Source: Comamonadaceae bacterium (GTDB taxonomy: Bacteria; Pseudomonadota; Gammaproteobacteria; Burkholderiales; Burkholderiaceae_C). From it: a stretch of 64,000 bases of DNA. The stretch covers positions 1-64,000 of the forward strand of contig CANFXC010000004.1 of the NCBI GenBank assembly GCA_947450765.1. The letters are read 5' to 3'. Shown piece after piece: positions 19,264-28,595 of the stretch. Within the stretch, counting starts at the first letter, position 1. Each line of letters starts with the position of its first letter. The notes under the pieces are model-generated. The model made no database searches and was not told the origin of the DNA. It worked only from the letters and a program-made list of their open reading frames with translations. The position numbers and the translations under genes are program-made.

Positions 19264-21579
19264 TCACCGCCTTGGCTTCTTGCTGGGTTTACTTGACTTG
19301 CGCGGTGCGCCGCCAGCCGACTTCTTCACAGCAGCTTTGAGTGCTTGAATCGGCGAGCGGGCCGCACCGCGGTCTGACGCGCCACCACTGCGTGCAGCTG
19401 AACGATCGGGGCGATCTGAACGCTTACCGGCACTTTTATCGGATCGTTTGTCAGTGTATTTGTCGCCACCTTTACGACCACCGTCGCGCTCATCAGAGGG
19501 GCCGTCGAATGCGCCGCCACCCGACTTGTCCTTCATGGCACGAGCCGTCAATTCATCGCCTTCGTGCACCAACCTGAAATCAATCTTGCGACCATCCAGA
19601 TCGACGCGACTGACCTGCACTCGAACCCGCGTGCCGATGGCATAACGCATACCGGTACGTTCACCGCGAAGTTCTTGCCGCGCTTCGTCAAAGCGGAAGT
19701 ACTCGCTGCCGAGTTCGGTGATGTGCACCAGCCCTTCGACATACATCGCATCCAAGGTGACGAAAATCCCGAAGCTGGTCGCCGAGCTGACGACACCGCC
19801 GAACTCTTCGCCCAAATGGCCGCGCATGTATTTGCATTTGAGCCAGGCTTCAACGTCACGGCTGGCTTCATCAGCCCGGCGTTCGTTGGCGCTGCAATGC
19901 AAACCAGCGGCTTGCCAAGCAAGTTGGTCCATCGTCGGTTTTTTCGGCTTTTGATCGGACTCCACCGCCCGCGCAGCCAAGCGCTTGGACAACTTGGCAT
20001 GAGCCTCGCCCGGTGTCGGCAAGGCCGGCAACTGGTATTTGGCTTGTTTCAGCACGGCCTTGATGACGCGGTGCACCAGCAAATCCGGGTAGCGCCGAAT
20101 CGGGCTGGTGAAGTGGGTGTAAGCCTCATACGCCAAACCGAAGTGGCCGTTGTTCATCGGCGTGTAAATCGCCTGCGACATGGAGCGCAGCAGCATCGAA
20201 TGAATTTGCTGAGCGTCGGGGCGATCCTTGGTGGCCAAGGCGATCGACTGAAACTCGCCAGGCATGGGGTCATCACTGATGGTCAGCCCCAAACCAATGG
20301 CTTTGAGATAGCTGCGCAGCATGTCTTTTTTCTCAGGCGTCGGGCCTTCGTGCACGCGAAACAAGCCGGCATGCTTGCTCTGGGCAATGAAGTCCGCCGA
20401 GCAGACGTTGGCCGACAACATGGCTTCTTCGATCAAACGGTGCGCCACATTGCGCGTACGCGGCACGATTTTTTCGATGCGACCAGCGTCATCGCAGACG
20501 ATCTGTGTTTCGGTGGTTTCAAAATCCACCGCACCGCGGACACCACGTTCTTTCAGCAGGGCTTGGTAAACATCATGCAAGTCCAGCAAATGCGGCACCA
20601 GCGCTTTACGCTGAGCGGCTTCAGGGCCGCGCGTGTTGGCCAAAATAGCCGCCACTTCGGTGTACGTGAAACGGGCGTGGCTGAACATCACCGCCGGGTA
20701 AAACTGGTAAGCGTGAACTTCGCCTTTGGCGGTGATGAGCATGTCACAGACCATGCACAGCCGCTCAACGTTCGGGTTCAGAGAGCACAAGCCGTTGGAG
20801 AGTTTTTCAGGCAGCATCGGGATCACACGGCGCGGAAAATACACGCTGGTCGCCCGGTCGTACGCATCAATGTCAATAGCGCTGCCAGTCTCTACATAGT
20901 GGCTGACGTCGGCAATCGCCACCAGCAAACGCCAACCCTTGCCGCGACCGACTTTGGCCGGTTCGCAGTAAACGGCGTCATCGAAATCGCGTGCGTCTTC
21001 GCCGTCAATCGTCACCAGCGCGATATCGGTCAGGTCGACGCGGCCTTGCTTGTCGATAGGACGCACGGCATCAGGCAGAGCCCGCGCCAGCGCCAGCGCT
21101 TCATCACTGAACTCATGCGGTACGCCATATTTGCGCACGGCAATCTCGATTTCCATGCCGGGGTCGTCAACCTCGCCCAGCACTTCTTTGACACGCCCAG
21201 CCGGTTGACCGAACAGCGCTGGCGGCTCGGTCAGCTCGACCACCACCACCTGCCCCGGCTTGGCCGTACCGGTTGCGCCCTTGGGAATCAGGATGTCTTG
21301 GCCATAGCGCTTGTCTTCGGGGGCGACCAGCCAGACGCCGCTTTCATGCAGCAAACGGCCAATAATCGGATTGGGCGAGCGCTCTAGGATCTCCGTGACG
21401 CGGCCTTCAGGGCGGTTTTTGCGGTCATGGCGCACGATGCGCGCTTTGACGCGATCTTTGTGCAGAACTGCGCGCATTTCATTAGGCGGCAGGTAAATAT
21501 CTGCCTCGCCGTCATCGCGTTGAACAAAACCGTGGCCGTCACGGTGACCCGAAACTGTGCCTTCAAATTCGGCTAACAG
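19264..21579 (-). CDS. rnr: ribonuclease R (start uncertain)
   Basis: A processive 3'-5' exoribonuclease that degrades structured RNA. The RNB catalytic domain contains VTIDGEDARDFDDAVYCEP (metal-binding Asp cluster) and FTSPIRRYPDLLVHR. The S1 domain (KCKYMRGHLGEEFGGVVSSA onward) and a long Lys/Arg/Ser-rich C-terminal tail follow. The first ATG/GTG/TTG is the ATG at 21477, but conserved cold-shock-domain sequence (TVSGHRDGHGFVQRDDGEAD) continues in frame upstream of it. That sequence has no usual start before an in-frame TAA near 21670. The CTG at 21579, about 8 bases after an AGG, is proposed here. The N-terminal helix-turn-helix of enteric RNase R is absent. Confidence 0.88.
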   Translation of the reverse strand: MLAEFEGTVSGHRDGHGFVQRDDGEADIYLPPNEMRAVLHKDRVKARIVRHDRKNRPEGRVTEILERSPNPIIGRLLHESGVWLVAPEDKRYGQDILIPKGATGTAKPGQVVVVELTEPPALFGQPAGRVKEVLGEVDDPGMEIEIAVRKYGVPHEFSDEALALARALPDAVRPIDKQGRVDLTDIALVTIDGEDARDFDDAVYCEPAKVGRGKGWRLLVAIADVSHYVETGSAIDIDAYDRATSVYFPRRVIPMLPEKLSNGLCSLNPNVERLCMVCDMLITAKGEVHAYQFYPAVMFSHARFTYTEVAAILANTRGPEAAQRKALVPHLLDLHDVYQALLKERGVRGAVDFETTETQIVCDDAGRIEKIVPRTRNVAHRLIEEAMLSANVCSADFIAQSKHAGLFRVHEGPTPEKKDMLRSYLKAIGLGLTISDDPMPGEFQSIALATKDRPDAQQIHSMLLRSMSQAIYTPMNNGHFGLAYEAYTHFTSPIRRYPDLLVHRVIKAVLKQAKYQLPALPTPGEAHAKLSKRLAARAVESDQKPKKPTMDQLAWQAAGLHCSANERRADEASRDVEAWLKCKYMRGHLGEEFGGVVSSATSFGIFVTLDAMYVEGLVHITELGSEYFRFDEARQELRGERTGMRYAIGTRVRVQVSRVDLDGRKIDFRLVHEGDELTARAMKDKSGGGAFDGPSDERDGGRKGGDKYTDKRSDKSAGKRSDRPDRSAARSGGASDRGAARSPIQALKAAVKKSAGGAPRKSSKPSKKPRR

Positions 21580-21854
21580 GTTGGAAACCTGACTTGAAGG
21601 GTGTTGAGATGTTTTGATAAGTAATCTCTTTCGTGAGATGGTCGATAAAAATGGAGTGCCTGCTGAAGCTTACGCCGGGTAGGACCGCGCTAGCGCATGA
21701 AGGGCTTGGCGCAGGGCGGCATTTAGATGGAAAGCAATTTGCACGACCATCAGCATAAAGCATGGACGTTACAAACCGGAACATCGTGGATAGTTGAATT
21801 TTTTTGAGCCACTCTTTCCACAAGCCACTTTTCTAATGGTACATTACTAGCTGT
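21580..21854. other. intergenic region between rnr and tRNA-Leu
   Basis: About 275 bases with no supportable gene. The rnr frame stays open without a start codon to near 21670. The 86-codon minus-strand ORF 21563-21823 overlaps it in another frame and resembles nothing recognised. The rnr and tRNA promoters must lie here, but no clear hexamer pair was found. Confidence 0.6.
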
Positions 21855-21939
21855 GCCCGGGTGGCGGAATTGGTAGACGCGCACGGTTCAGGTCCGTGTA
21901 TCGCAAGATGTGGAGATTCGAGTTCTCTCCCGGGCACCA
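21855..21939 (+). tRNA. tRNA-Leu (anticodon CAG)
   Basis: The 85-base cloverleaf has acceptor arms GCCCGGG / CCCGGGC, a D-loop (TGGCGGAATTGGTAGACGCG), an anticodon stem ACGG with loop TTCAGGT giving CAG, a long variable arm as expected for leucine, the T-loop GTTCTCTC-type region with GATTCGAGTTC, and an encoded CCA end. A strong terminator follows 13 bases later. Confidence 0.95.
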
Positions 21940-21952
21940 TAGATACCCAAAC

Positions 21953-21983
21953 AAAAAAGCCGCTGAACTCAGCGGCTTTTTTT
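21953..21983 (+). terminator. bidirectional terminator after tRNA-Leu
   Basis: AAAAAAGCCGCTGA-ACT-CAGCGGCTTTTTTT: an 8-base GC-rich stem with a 3-base loop, flanked by A and T tracts, so it can serve both the tRNA (+) and rimO (-). Confidence 0.92.
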
Positions 21984-22001
21984 CGTTCAGGCCGGGCTTT
22001 T

Positions 22002-23435
22002 TCAGACCGGCACGGCGACCAAGTCGTGGCCTTGCGTGCCGACAATACGGGCGCGTGTGAACTCGCCAACCTTCAAAGTCTTGCTGATTTTTTCAGGCGG
22101 CAGCAACTTCACCGTACCGTCAATTTCTGGCGCATCTGCATAGCTGCGACCGATGCCGCCTTTGCGGCCCAGGGCCGGCGCAGAGTCCACCAACACCTGC
22201 ATGGTGGCACCCACACGCTCTTGCAATTTTTGGCTGGAGACTTCTTCCGCCACGGCCATGAAACGGGCGCGGCGCTCTTCGCGCAGTTCCAGTGGCAACA
22301 TGCCCGGAATGTCATTGGCGGTGGCGCCCGCCACAGCGCTGTAGGCAAAACAACCGGCGCGGTCAATGCGGGCTTCGCGCATGAAGTCGAGCAAATGACT
22401 GAACTCGGCTTCGGTCTCGCCTGGAAAACCAGCGATGAAGGTGCTGCGAATAACGATCTCGGGACACATCTCACGCCAACGCGCAATGCGCTCCAAGTTT
22501 TTCTCGCCGCTGGCAGGCCGCTTCATGCGTTTGAGCACGTCAGGATGGCTGTGCTGCAAAGGCACATCAAGGTAAGGCAAGACCAAGCCCGTGGCCATGA
22601 GCGGAATCACCTCATCGACGCTGGGGTACGGATACACGTAGTGAAGGCGAACCCAGGCACCGTAGGGTTCGGCCAACTCGCCCAGTGTTTTGACGAGTTC
22701 CAACATGCGGGTTTTGACTGGCTTGCCGTCGAAAAATCCGGTGCGGTATTTCACATCGACACCGTAAGCCGAGGTGTCTTGGCTGATCACCAGCAGTTCT
22801 TTGACGCCGCCTGCAAACAAGGCTCTGGCCTCGACCAGGACGTCGCCAATAGGCCGAGACACGAGGTCACCGCGCATCGACGGGATGATGCAAAAAGTGC
22901 AGCGATGGTTGCAGCCTTCGCTGATCTTCAGGTAGGCGTAATGCCGCGGTGTCAGCTTGATACCAGCGATGCCGAAAGAATTAGGCACCAAGTCGACGAA
23001 CGGGTCGTGTGGCTTGGGCAGGTTCAGATGAACCGCGTCCATCACCTCTTGCGTCGCGTGCGGTCCGGTCACGGCCAACACGCTCGGGTGCATTTGTTTG
23101 ACGAGGTTGCCACCCGCCTCGCCGGCCTTGGCACCCAGACAGCCCGTGACGATGACCTTGCCATTGGCGGCGAGTGCTTCGCCGATGGTCTCCAGACTCT
23201 CGCGCACGGCGTCGTCGATGAAGCCGCAGGTGTTGACGATCACCAGATCGGCGCCCTCAAATGTCTTTGATGTCTCGTAACCTTCAGCGCTGAGCTGGGT
23301 CAGGATCAATTCTGAATCGGTCAAAGCTTTAGGACAGCCAAGGCTGACAAATCCAACGCGGGGCGCTGATTTAGGGGCAATTGACAAAGAAGGGGCCACT
23401 GCTGTGGACGGGGTGCCGGAAAGGATTTCGCTCAT
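22002..23435 (-). CDS. rimO: ribosomal protein S12 methylthiotransferase RimO
   Basis: A radical-SAM enzyme that adds a methylthio group to an Asp of ribosomal protein S12. The N-terminal UPF0004 domain ([39 protein letters not shown]) binds the auxiliary cluster. The radical-SAM motif [15 protein letters not shown] follows, and a C-terminal TRAM domain ends it. The SxGCPK pattern and CIIPSMRG separate it from MiaB. It is 477 residues long; the first 25 are a variable leader. Confidence 0.94.
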   Translation of the reverse strand: MSEILSGTPSTAVAPSLSIAPKSAPRVGFVSLGCPKALTDSELILTQLSAEGYETSKTFEGADLVIVNTCGFIDDAVRESLETIGEALAANGKVIVTGCLGAKAGEAGGNLVKQMHPSVLAVTGPHATQEVMDAVHLNLPKPHDPFVDLVPNSFGIAGIKLTPRHYAYLKISEGCNHRCTFCIIPSMRGDLVSRPIGDVLVEARALFAGGVKELLVISQDTSAYGVDVKYRTGFFDGKPVKTRMLELVKTLGELAEPYGAWVRLHYVYPYPSVDEVIPLMATGLVLPYLDVPLQHSHPDVLKRMKRPASGEKNLERIARWREMCPEIVIRSTFIAGFPGETEAEFSHLLDFMREARIDRAGCFAYSAVAGATANDIPGMLPLELREERRARFMAVAEEVSSQKLQERVGATMQVLVDSAPALGRKGGIGRSYADAPEIDGTVKLLPPEKISKTLKVGEFTRARIVGTQGHDLVAVPV

Positions 23436-23546
23436 GCGCGTATTGTCTCAGAGGCTGCGGATTTGCGCCTTTATCCACGTTGAGTGATCAGGCCGATGCA
23501 AAATAGGATCTCCTCAGACCCCTGTTTCATCATCAAAGGAAGTCCC

Positions 23547-23849
23547 ATGATCCTCGAACACGCCGACATTCGCATTCACCCTGGTCAACAAACTGCGTTC
23601 AACGAAGCTATAGAACGCGGTCTACGAACCGTCATTTCGGGTGCCCACGGCTTCCATGGTTTCAAGGTCAACCAAGGGATCGAAAATCCGGAACGCTATG
23701 TGCTGCAAATTTTCTGGGCCACGCTGGAAGACCACACCATTGGCTTTCGGGAGTCGCCTGCATTTGCCAACTGGCGGGCGATTGTCGGCCCCTTCTTCGC
23801 CGCGCCGCCGGTGGTTGAGCACTTCACATTGCTGCTGAAATCCGAGTAA
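23547..23849 (+). CDS. antibiotic biosynthesis monooxygenase (ABM) domain protein
   Basis: A 100-residue ferredoxin-like alpha+beta barrel protein of the ABM superfamily. It opens MILEHADIRIHPGQQTAFNEA and has ISGAHGFHGFKVNQGIENPERYVL, then a conserved WATLEDHTIGFRESPAFANWR and a C-terminal beta strand. Relatives include small cofactor-free monooxygenases and heme-degrading enzymes, but most are uncharacterised. The start at 23547 is chosen over the track start because AAAGGA lies 6 bases upstream and the protein matches the family from there. It stands alone, divergent from rimO. Confidence 0.75.
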   Translation: MILEHADIRIHPGQQTAFNEAIERGLRTVISGAHGFHGFKVNQGIENPERYVLQIFWATLEDHTIGFRESPAFANWRAIVGPFFAAPPVVEHFTLLLKSE

Positions 23850-23939
23850 TCTGGCTCCTACTGACGTCAAGCTGAGCTACATTAATTCAGACCGTCCAGC
23901 GCATATCGCACTGGGCATCTACAAAAAAGAAAGAGTGTC

Positions 23940-24635
23940 ATGAGTTTTGTTTTCACGCCACCCGCTACGGTTTCTGTCCCAGTCGTCGGACTGGCTGAGC
24001 GCTTCCCCGTCAACCGCGTTTACTGCGTGGGTCGCAACTACGAAGAGCACGCCAAGGAAATGGGTTTCACGGGCCGCGAGCCACCTTTCTTTTTCCTCAA
24101 ACCAGCTAATTCGTTGGTCGTGATTGAAGACGGCCAGACTGGCGACATGCCCTACCCGAGCTTGACGCAAAATTTTCACCATGAGATTGAGCTCGTGGTG
24201 GCCATTGGCACGGGCGGCAAAAACATCAAGGCGGCAGATGCCATGAAGCACATCTACGGTTATGCCGTGGGCCTCGACATGACACGCCGCGACCTGCAAA
24301 ACGAAGCTAAAAAACTCGGTCGTCCTTGGGACATCGGCAAAGGCTTTGATCATTCCGCACCGATCGGGCCGATCACCCGCGCTGCCGACGCAGGCGACAT
24401 CGAAAACGCCGAGATTTATCTGCAAGTCAATGGCCAAGAGCGTCAGCGCAGCGACACTTCCAAACTGATCTGGAACATCGCCGAAAGCATTGAGCACCTG
24501 TCCGCCGCCTGGGAACTGCAACCCGGCGACTTGATTTTGAGTGGCACGCCTGCAGGCGTCGCAGCCGTGGTGGCCGGCGACACTTTGATCGGTGGCGTAG
24601 CCGGTATCGGCACGTTAAAAGTCAAAGTCAGCTGA
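23940..24635 (+). CDS. fumarylacetoacetate hydrolase (FAA) family protein
   Basis: A 231-residue FAH-fold enzyme of the kind that hydrolyses C-C bonds in, or decarboxylates, acylpyruvates and similar oxo acids, with a bound Mg ion. YCVGRNYEEHAKEMG, FFFLKPANSLV, the metal-ligand region LTQNFHHEIELVVAIG, and ILSGTPAGVAAV are typical. The size fits the short acylpyruvase/oxaloacetate decarboxylase class rather than true FAH. GAAAGAG provides a start signal. Substrate unknown; a strong terminator follows, so it is a single gene. Confidence 0.85.
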   Translation: MSFVFTPPATVSVPVVGLAERFPVNRVYCVGRNYEEHAKEMGFTGREPPFFFLKPANSLVVIEDGQTGDMPYPSLTQNFHHEIELVVAIGTGGKNIKAADAMKHIYGYAVGLDMTRRDLQNEAKKLGRPWDIGKGFDHSAPIGPITRAADAGDIENAEIYLQVNGQERQRSDTSKLIWNIAESIEHLSAAWELQPGDLILSGTPAGVAAVVAGDTLIGGVAGIGTLKVKVS

Positions 24636-24640
24636 TACGG

Positions 24641-24674
24641 CGCCAAAAAACCCGCGAAGGCGGGCTTTTTGGCG
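24641..24674 (+). terminator. terminator after the FAA hydrolase gene
   Basis: CGCCAAAAAACCCGC-GAAG-GCGGGCTTTTTGGCG is a 15-base stem with one mismatch, a 4-base loop and a T tract, placed 5 bases after the stop codon. Confidence 0.92.
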
Positions 24675-24697
24675 ACACACTTCACTCGATTCAACTC

Positions 24698-25252
24698 ATG
24701 CACCGCCCTCCTCTCAAACATTGCCGCGAATGTGGCGTTGTCGTTGTTTACCGTCTGCCGGACGATGGCGACACGCGTGAGCGCGCCATCTGCACCGCTT
24801 GCCACACGGTGCACTATGAAAATCCGCTCAACGTCGTGGGTACCGTTCCAGCTTGGGGAGACAACGGCGAACAAGTACTGCTGTGCAAGCGAAATATCGA
24901 ACCGCGTTGGGGTAAATGGACGCTGCCCGCCGGCTTCATGGAGCTTGGCGAAACGACAGCCCAAGGTGCCGCACGCGAGACCGATGAAGAAGCCGGTGCC
25001 GACTACGAAATGCAGGACCTTTTCACCGTGATGAATGTGGTCCGGGTCGGTCAAGTGCATTTTTATTACCGCGCCCGTCTGCTCAGTCCGATCTTCAATC
25101 CCGGCCACGAAACCATCGAGGCACGCCTCTTCACTGAAGCAGAAATTCCCTGGGACGACATCGCTTTTCGAACCGTCAAGGAAACCCTGGAACATTACTT
25201 TGACGACCGCCGAAAAGGCCGCTTTGAGATGCACGTCCTTGACGTCGCGTAA
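24698..25252 (+). CDS. Nudix hydrolase with N-terminal zinc ribbon
   Basis: A 184-residue pyrophosphohydrolase. The N-terminus has a four-Cys ribbon (HCRECG and CTACH). The complete Nudix box is GFMELGETTAQGAARETDEEAGA, matching GX5EX7REUXEEXGU. This layout (ribbon, then Nudix) resembles the NudC/ADP-ribose type, with NAD(H), ADP-ribose or FAD-like substrates possible. No signal peptide. Single gene after a terminator, 61 bases ahead of rdgC. Confidence 0.88.
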   Translation: MHRPPLKHCRECGVVVVYRLPDDGDTRERAICTACHTVHYENPLNVVGTVPAWGDNGEQVLLCKRNIEPRWGKWTLPAGFMELGETTAQGAARETDEEAGADYEMQDLFTVMNVVRVGQVHFYYRARLLSPIFNPGHETIEARLFTEAEIPWDDIAFRTVKETLEHYFDDRRKGRFEMHVLDVA

Positions 25253-25313
25253 CAACTGATAGCGCCACTCACTCAGCCGCATTTCCCTCTTATTTTTTCA
25301 ACGACCGTATTGC

Positions 25314-26339
25314 ATGTTCAAAACCGCTTCCTTTTTCCGTATTGCTACAGACTTTGTCATGCCACCGTTGGACGCTTTTGAAGAAGCCCTGCAAGCCACC
25401 CGCTTCGTGCCCTGCGGCGCGACCCAACCTGAGACCAATGGCTGGGTGCCCCCACGCGGCAACAAAAGCATCTCGATGGTCGAAAGCATCGGCGGCCAGA
25501 TCATCCTCAAACTCTGCACCGAGCGACGCCCACTGCCTGCGTCAGCCGTGAAGGCAGCGGTTGACGAGATGATCGAAAAATACAAAGAAGAAACTGGGCA
25601 AGAACGTGTCGGTTCGAAGATCAAAAAAGAATTCAAAGAGCAAGTCGTTTTTGAGCTGCTGCCACGCGCTTTCACCAAACGCTCAAGCACTTTGCTGTGG
25701 CTAGACCCCGTCCATCACTTTTTGGTCGTGGACACCGGCAGCCTGTCGGGCGCTGATAAGGTTGTCACCTTTTTGATCGAAGCCTTGAGCGAGGTGCCTG
25801 GTTCGCTGCCGGGTCTTGGCGTCAAGCCCGTTTTGACCAACATGTCGGCTGCGGCATCGATGTCGCACTGGCTGTCCAGTCGCGAGGCGCCGGTCGGTTT
25901 CACGGTCGACCGCGACTGCGAACTGAAAACTCCGGACGACCAAAAATCAACGGTGCGCTACTCACGCCACACGCTGGAAATCGACGAAGTCGCAGAGCAC
26001 ATTGCTGCCGGCAAAGTCCCCACCCAGCTGGCCCTGACCTGGAACGACCGCATTTCTTTTGTACTGACCGAAACAGCGCAAGTAAAAAAACTGAAACTCC
26101 TCGACGTCGTGCTGGATGGGGTACAAGAAGGCGGCAAAGACGACGACGGCTTTGACACTGACGCTGCCATTTTGACGGGTGAATTGAGCGTCATGCTGCC
26201 CGACCTGATTGAGGCCTTGGGCGGTGAAATAGGCGCGCTAACTCACGATACCGGGGAGAACGCAGTGCACACCCAGGAACCAGTATCTTCAGCGTCTTAT
26301 GTCTCGTTGGCAGGGGCCGCAGCTGACGCTCCTTTCTGA
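25314..26339 (+). CDS. rdgC: recombination-associated protein RdgC
   Basis: A ring-forming, sequence-independent DNA-binding protein that limits RecA. The 341-residue protein begins MFKTASFFRIATDFVM and has the conserved GWVPPRGNK and VPCGATQPE blocks in the N-terminal part. LLPRAFTKRSSTLLWLDP and the AGKVPTQLALTWNDRISFVLTE region follow. The last 40 or so residues (DTGENAVHTQE onward) are a variable tail. Core gene that closes the second region before the catabolic cluster. Confidence 0.93.
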   Translation: MFKTASFFRIATDFVMPPLDAFEEALQATRFVPCGATQPETNGWVPPRGNKSISMVESIGGQIILKLCTERRPLPASAVKAAVDEMIEKYKEETGQERVGSKIKKEFKEQVVFELLPRAFTKRSSTLLWLDPVHHFLVVDTGSLSGADKVVTFLIEALSEVPGSLPGLGVKPVLTNMSAAASMSHWLSSREAPVGFTVDRDCELKTPDDQKSTVRYSRHTLEIDEVAEHIAAGKVPTQLALTWNDRISFVLTETAQVKKLKLLDVVLDGVQEGGKDDDGFDTDAAILTGELSVMLPDLIEALGGEIGALTHDTGENAVHTQEPVSSASYVSLAGAAADAPF

Positions 26340-26363
26340 GCCATTGACACATGGCCACAGGCA

Positions 26364-26378
26364 ATATCAAAGTGATAT
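26364..26378. promoter_or_regulatory. inverted repeat upstream of the Ldh2-type dehydrogenase
   Basis: ATATCA-AAG-TGATAT is a perfect 6-base inverted repeat in the 138-base spacer before 26478. TTGACA at 26344-26349 lies 15 bases before TATCAA, so an operator over a promoter is possible but unproven. Confidence 0.3.
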
Positions 26379-26477
26379 AGCCGCCACCGAATTCAGCATT
26401 GGACGCTCATTTGATGGCTTTTTAGAATGTTATCTGGTGCTTGCCAACAAGGGCCACCATGAACCATCTAAAGTCCA

Positions 26478-27554
26478 ATGTCATCCCAACACACTCAGAT
26501 ACTGGTCAGTGCTGACCAACTCAGCACCTTCATCACCAGCGCTCTGAAAAGCGCCGGTCTGCCAGATCAAGATGCCGCCAAAGTCGCCGGACTCATGGCC
26601 GACGCCGACTTGCAAGGCTCTGATGGCCACGGCGTGATCCGCCTGCCGCAATATGTCAAACGCATTTTGGCGGGCGGCATCAACACCCGCCCCAACATCC
26701 GCGTCGTGACCGAGCGCTCCGCCATGGCGGTGGTCGACGGCGACAACGGCATGGGCCACCTGGTGATGTCGCACGCTGTGGATATCGCCATTGAAAAAGC
26801 CCGCAGCGCCGGCGTCGCCTGGGTCGGTGCCCGTCACAGCAACCACGCCGGGCCAGCGTCTCTGTATGTGCGCAAGCCGATCGAACAGAACATGATTGCG
26901 TTGTATTTCGCAGTCGGCAACGCCAACCATTTGCCACCTTGGGGTGGCATGGAAATGCTGCTGTCCACCAACCCGATCGCGGTGGGTATCCCCGCCGGCA
27001 GTGAACCCGCAGTGGTGCTCGACATGGCCACCACCGTCGCGGCCTATGGCAAAGTGAAAGCCAAAGCCAAGCGCGGTGAGCAAATGCCTGAAGGCTGGAT
27101 GATTGACCGACAAGGCAAACCACTGCTGGACCCGAAACGCGCTGAAGAAGGTTTTCTGTTACCCATCGGCGGCCACAAAGGCTACGGTCTAGCGCTGATC
27201 GTCGGTCTCTTGGCCGGCACATTGAACGGCGCCGCCATGGGCCGCGATGTGGTCGACTTTAACCATGATGACGTCACCCCCACCAACACCGGCCAGTCGG
27301 TACTGGTGATCGACTTGCAAGCCTTCGGGGACCCTGACGTCTTCAAGTCATCACTGGACCACTTGGTGCGCGACCTGCGGAGCAGCGAGCGTCTGCCGAA
27401 TGTCGAGCGCATCTGGTTGCCGGGAGAGCAAAGCCATCAGCGCCGTCAAAAATACACGGCACAAGGCATTCCCTTGTCTGGCCCGTTGCTTGCCGACTTA
27501 GATGCACTGGCTGCTGAACTCAAAATCGCACCACTGACGTGCAATCAGTCGTGA
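26478..27554 (+). CDS. Ldh2-family malate/L-lactate/sulfolactate-type dehydrogenase
   Basis: A 358-residue NAD(P)-dependent oxidoreductase of the non-Rossmann LDH2/MDG2 family, which oxidises 2-hydroxy acids (malate, lactate, ureidoglycolate, sulfolactate). DLQGSDGHGVIRLPQYVKR and GVAWVGARHSNHAGPASLYV contain the conserved active-site His residues. LSTNPIAVGIPAG, VLDMATTVAAYGKV and LLPIGGHKGYGLALIVGLLAG follow. It leads the catabolic region, 66 bases ahead of a Bug gene. The real substrate is unknown. A second, unrelated 2-hydroxyacid dehydrogenase lies at 29855. Confidence 0.88.
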   Translation: MSSQHTQILVSADQLSTFITSALKSAGLPDQDAAKVAGLMADADLQGSDGHGVIRLPQYVKRILAGGINTRPNIRVVTERSAMAVVDGDNGMGHLVMSHAVDIAIEKARSAGVAWVGARHSNHAGPASLYVRKPIEQNMIALYFAVGNANHLPPWGGMEMLLSTNPIAVGIPAGSEPAVVLDMATTVAAYGKVKAKAKRGEQMPEGWMIDRQGKPLLDPKRAEEGFLLPIGGHKGYGLALIVGLLAGTLNGAAMGRDVVDFNHDDVTPTNTGQSVLVIDLQAFGDPDVFKSSLDHLVRDLRSSERLPNVERIWLPGEQSHQRRQKYTAQGIPLSGPLLADLDALAAELKIAPLTCNQS

Positions 27555-27620
27555 GTAAAGAGGGGAACTCCGCATTGGTAACCTAGCCCAGACGCCCTAC
27601 AACGGAAACCGGAGACAAAA

Positions 27621-28595
27621 ATGAAAAAATTCACACGGCAGCTTCTAACCCACTTCGCGATGCTGGCGTTTGTGTCTGTTGTGCAGGCTCAGAGCATCTA
27701 CCCGAACAAACCCATCAAGATGATCATTCCGCTGGCCGCCGGCAGCGCGGTTGACAACGCTGCGCGCGTGCTGACGCAAAAGATGTCGCTCGGACTAAGT
27801 CAGAGCGTCGTGATTGAAAATATTGCCGGCTCCTCAGGTTTGATCGGTGCCGACCGCGTCGCCAAAGCAGCGCCAGACGGCTACACCATCGGCGGATTCA
27901 ACGACAGCATCCTGACCATGCTGCCGCACATTTACCCAAGAATGCCTTGGAATGCACTGACAGATTTCGATCCCCTGTCACTGGCTGCCACTGTTGAATG
28001 GGGGCTGGTCGTTAAAACAGATTCCCCCTACAAGACGGTGGCCGATTTCATCGCTGCCGCCAAGGCAGACCCCGGCAAGCTGAACTACAGCTCGGGCGGC
28101 AACGGCAGCCCGCAACACTTGGCGATGGCTCTGTTCGCCTCGCGCGCCGGTATCCATGCACTCCACGTACCGTACAAGGGCGCAACGCCTGCAGCAGTCG
28201 CCGTTGCAGCGGGTGAAGTTGATGCCGCATTTCAAGGCCTTGGGACCGTGACCTCTCTCCTTCAGGCTAACAAGGTGCGCCTTTTGGCTGTTTCATCCAG
28301 CAAGCGTTTGCCGCAATACCCGAACGTGCCGACTGTCGATGAGTCAGGCTTAAAGAACTTCTTTTTCAACTCGTGGTTCGCCATGGTGGTGCCGGCCGGC
28401 ACACCAAAAGACATCGTCGAGCGCCTGAACAGTGAAATGCGCAAGGCACTGGCTGACCCTGAAACACGCGACAAATTAATCGCCCTTGGCGTCACCTTGC
28501 GCGGCTCCTCGCCGCAAGAACTCGGTGTGGCGACGAAAGCTCAGTTTGAGATGTACCGCAAGTTGATTCAAGACAACAACATCAAGTCAGACTGA
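27621..28595 (+). CDS. Bug/TctC-family periplasmic solute-binding protein
   Basis: Extracytoplasmic receptor of the tripartite tricarboxylate transporter (TTT) type; binds a carboxylate or related solute. Signal peptide about residues 1-23 (ending VVQAQS), then IYPNKPIKMIIPLAAGSAVD. GSSGLIGADRVAKAAPDGYT is the ligand-loop motif, and HVPYKGATPAAVAVAAGEVD is a second Bug block. 324 residues is normal. CGGAGAC lies about 7 bases before the ATG. It follows the Ldh2-type gene on the same strand and may share its transcript. No TctAB adjoins. Confidence 0.92.
   Translation: MKKFTRQLLTHFAMLAFVSVVQAQSIYPNKPIKMIIPLAAGSAVDNAARVLTQKMSLGLSQSVVIENIAGSSGLIGADRVAKAAPDGYTIGGFNDSILTMLPHIYPRMPWNALTDFDPLSLAATVEWGLVVKTDSPYKTVADFIAAAKADPGKLNYSSGGNGSPQHLAMALFASRAGIHALHVPYKGATPAAVAVAAGEVDAAFQGLGTVTSLLQANKVRLLAVSSSKRLPQYPNVPTVDESGLKNFFFNSWFAMVVPAGTPKDIVERLNSEMRKALADPETRDKLIALGVTLRGSSPQELGVATKAQFEMYRKLIQDNNIKSD

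Noticed and set aside
19564-21387. 607-codon plus-strand ORF
   Set aside because: Fully antisense to the RNase R gene; long shadow frames are common in GC-rich DNA and its protein text matches nothing.
21563-21823. 86-codon ORF upstream of rnr as the missing RNase R N-terminus
   Set aside because: It is in another frame, ends at 21563, and its sequence does not resemble the RNase R helix-turn-helix. A single frameshift would not join it sensibly.
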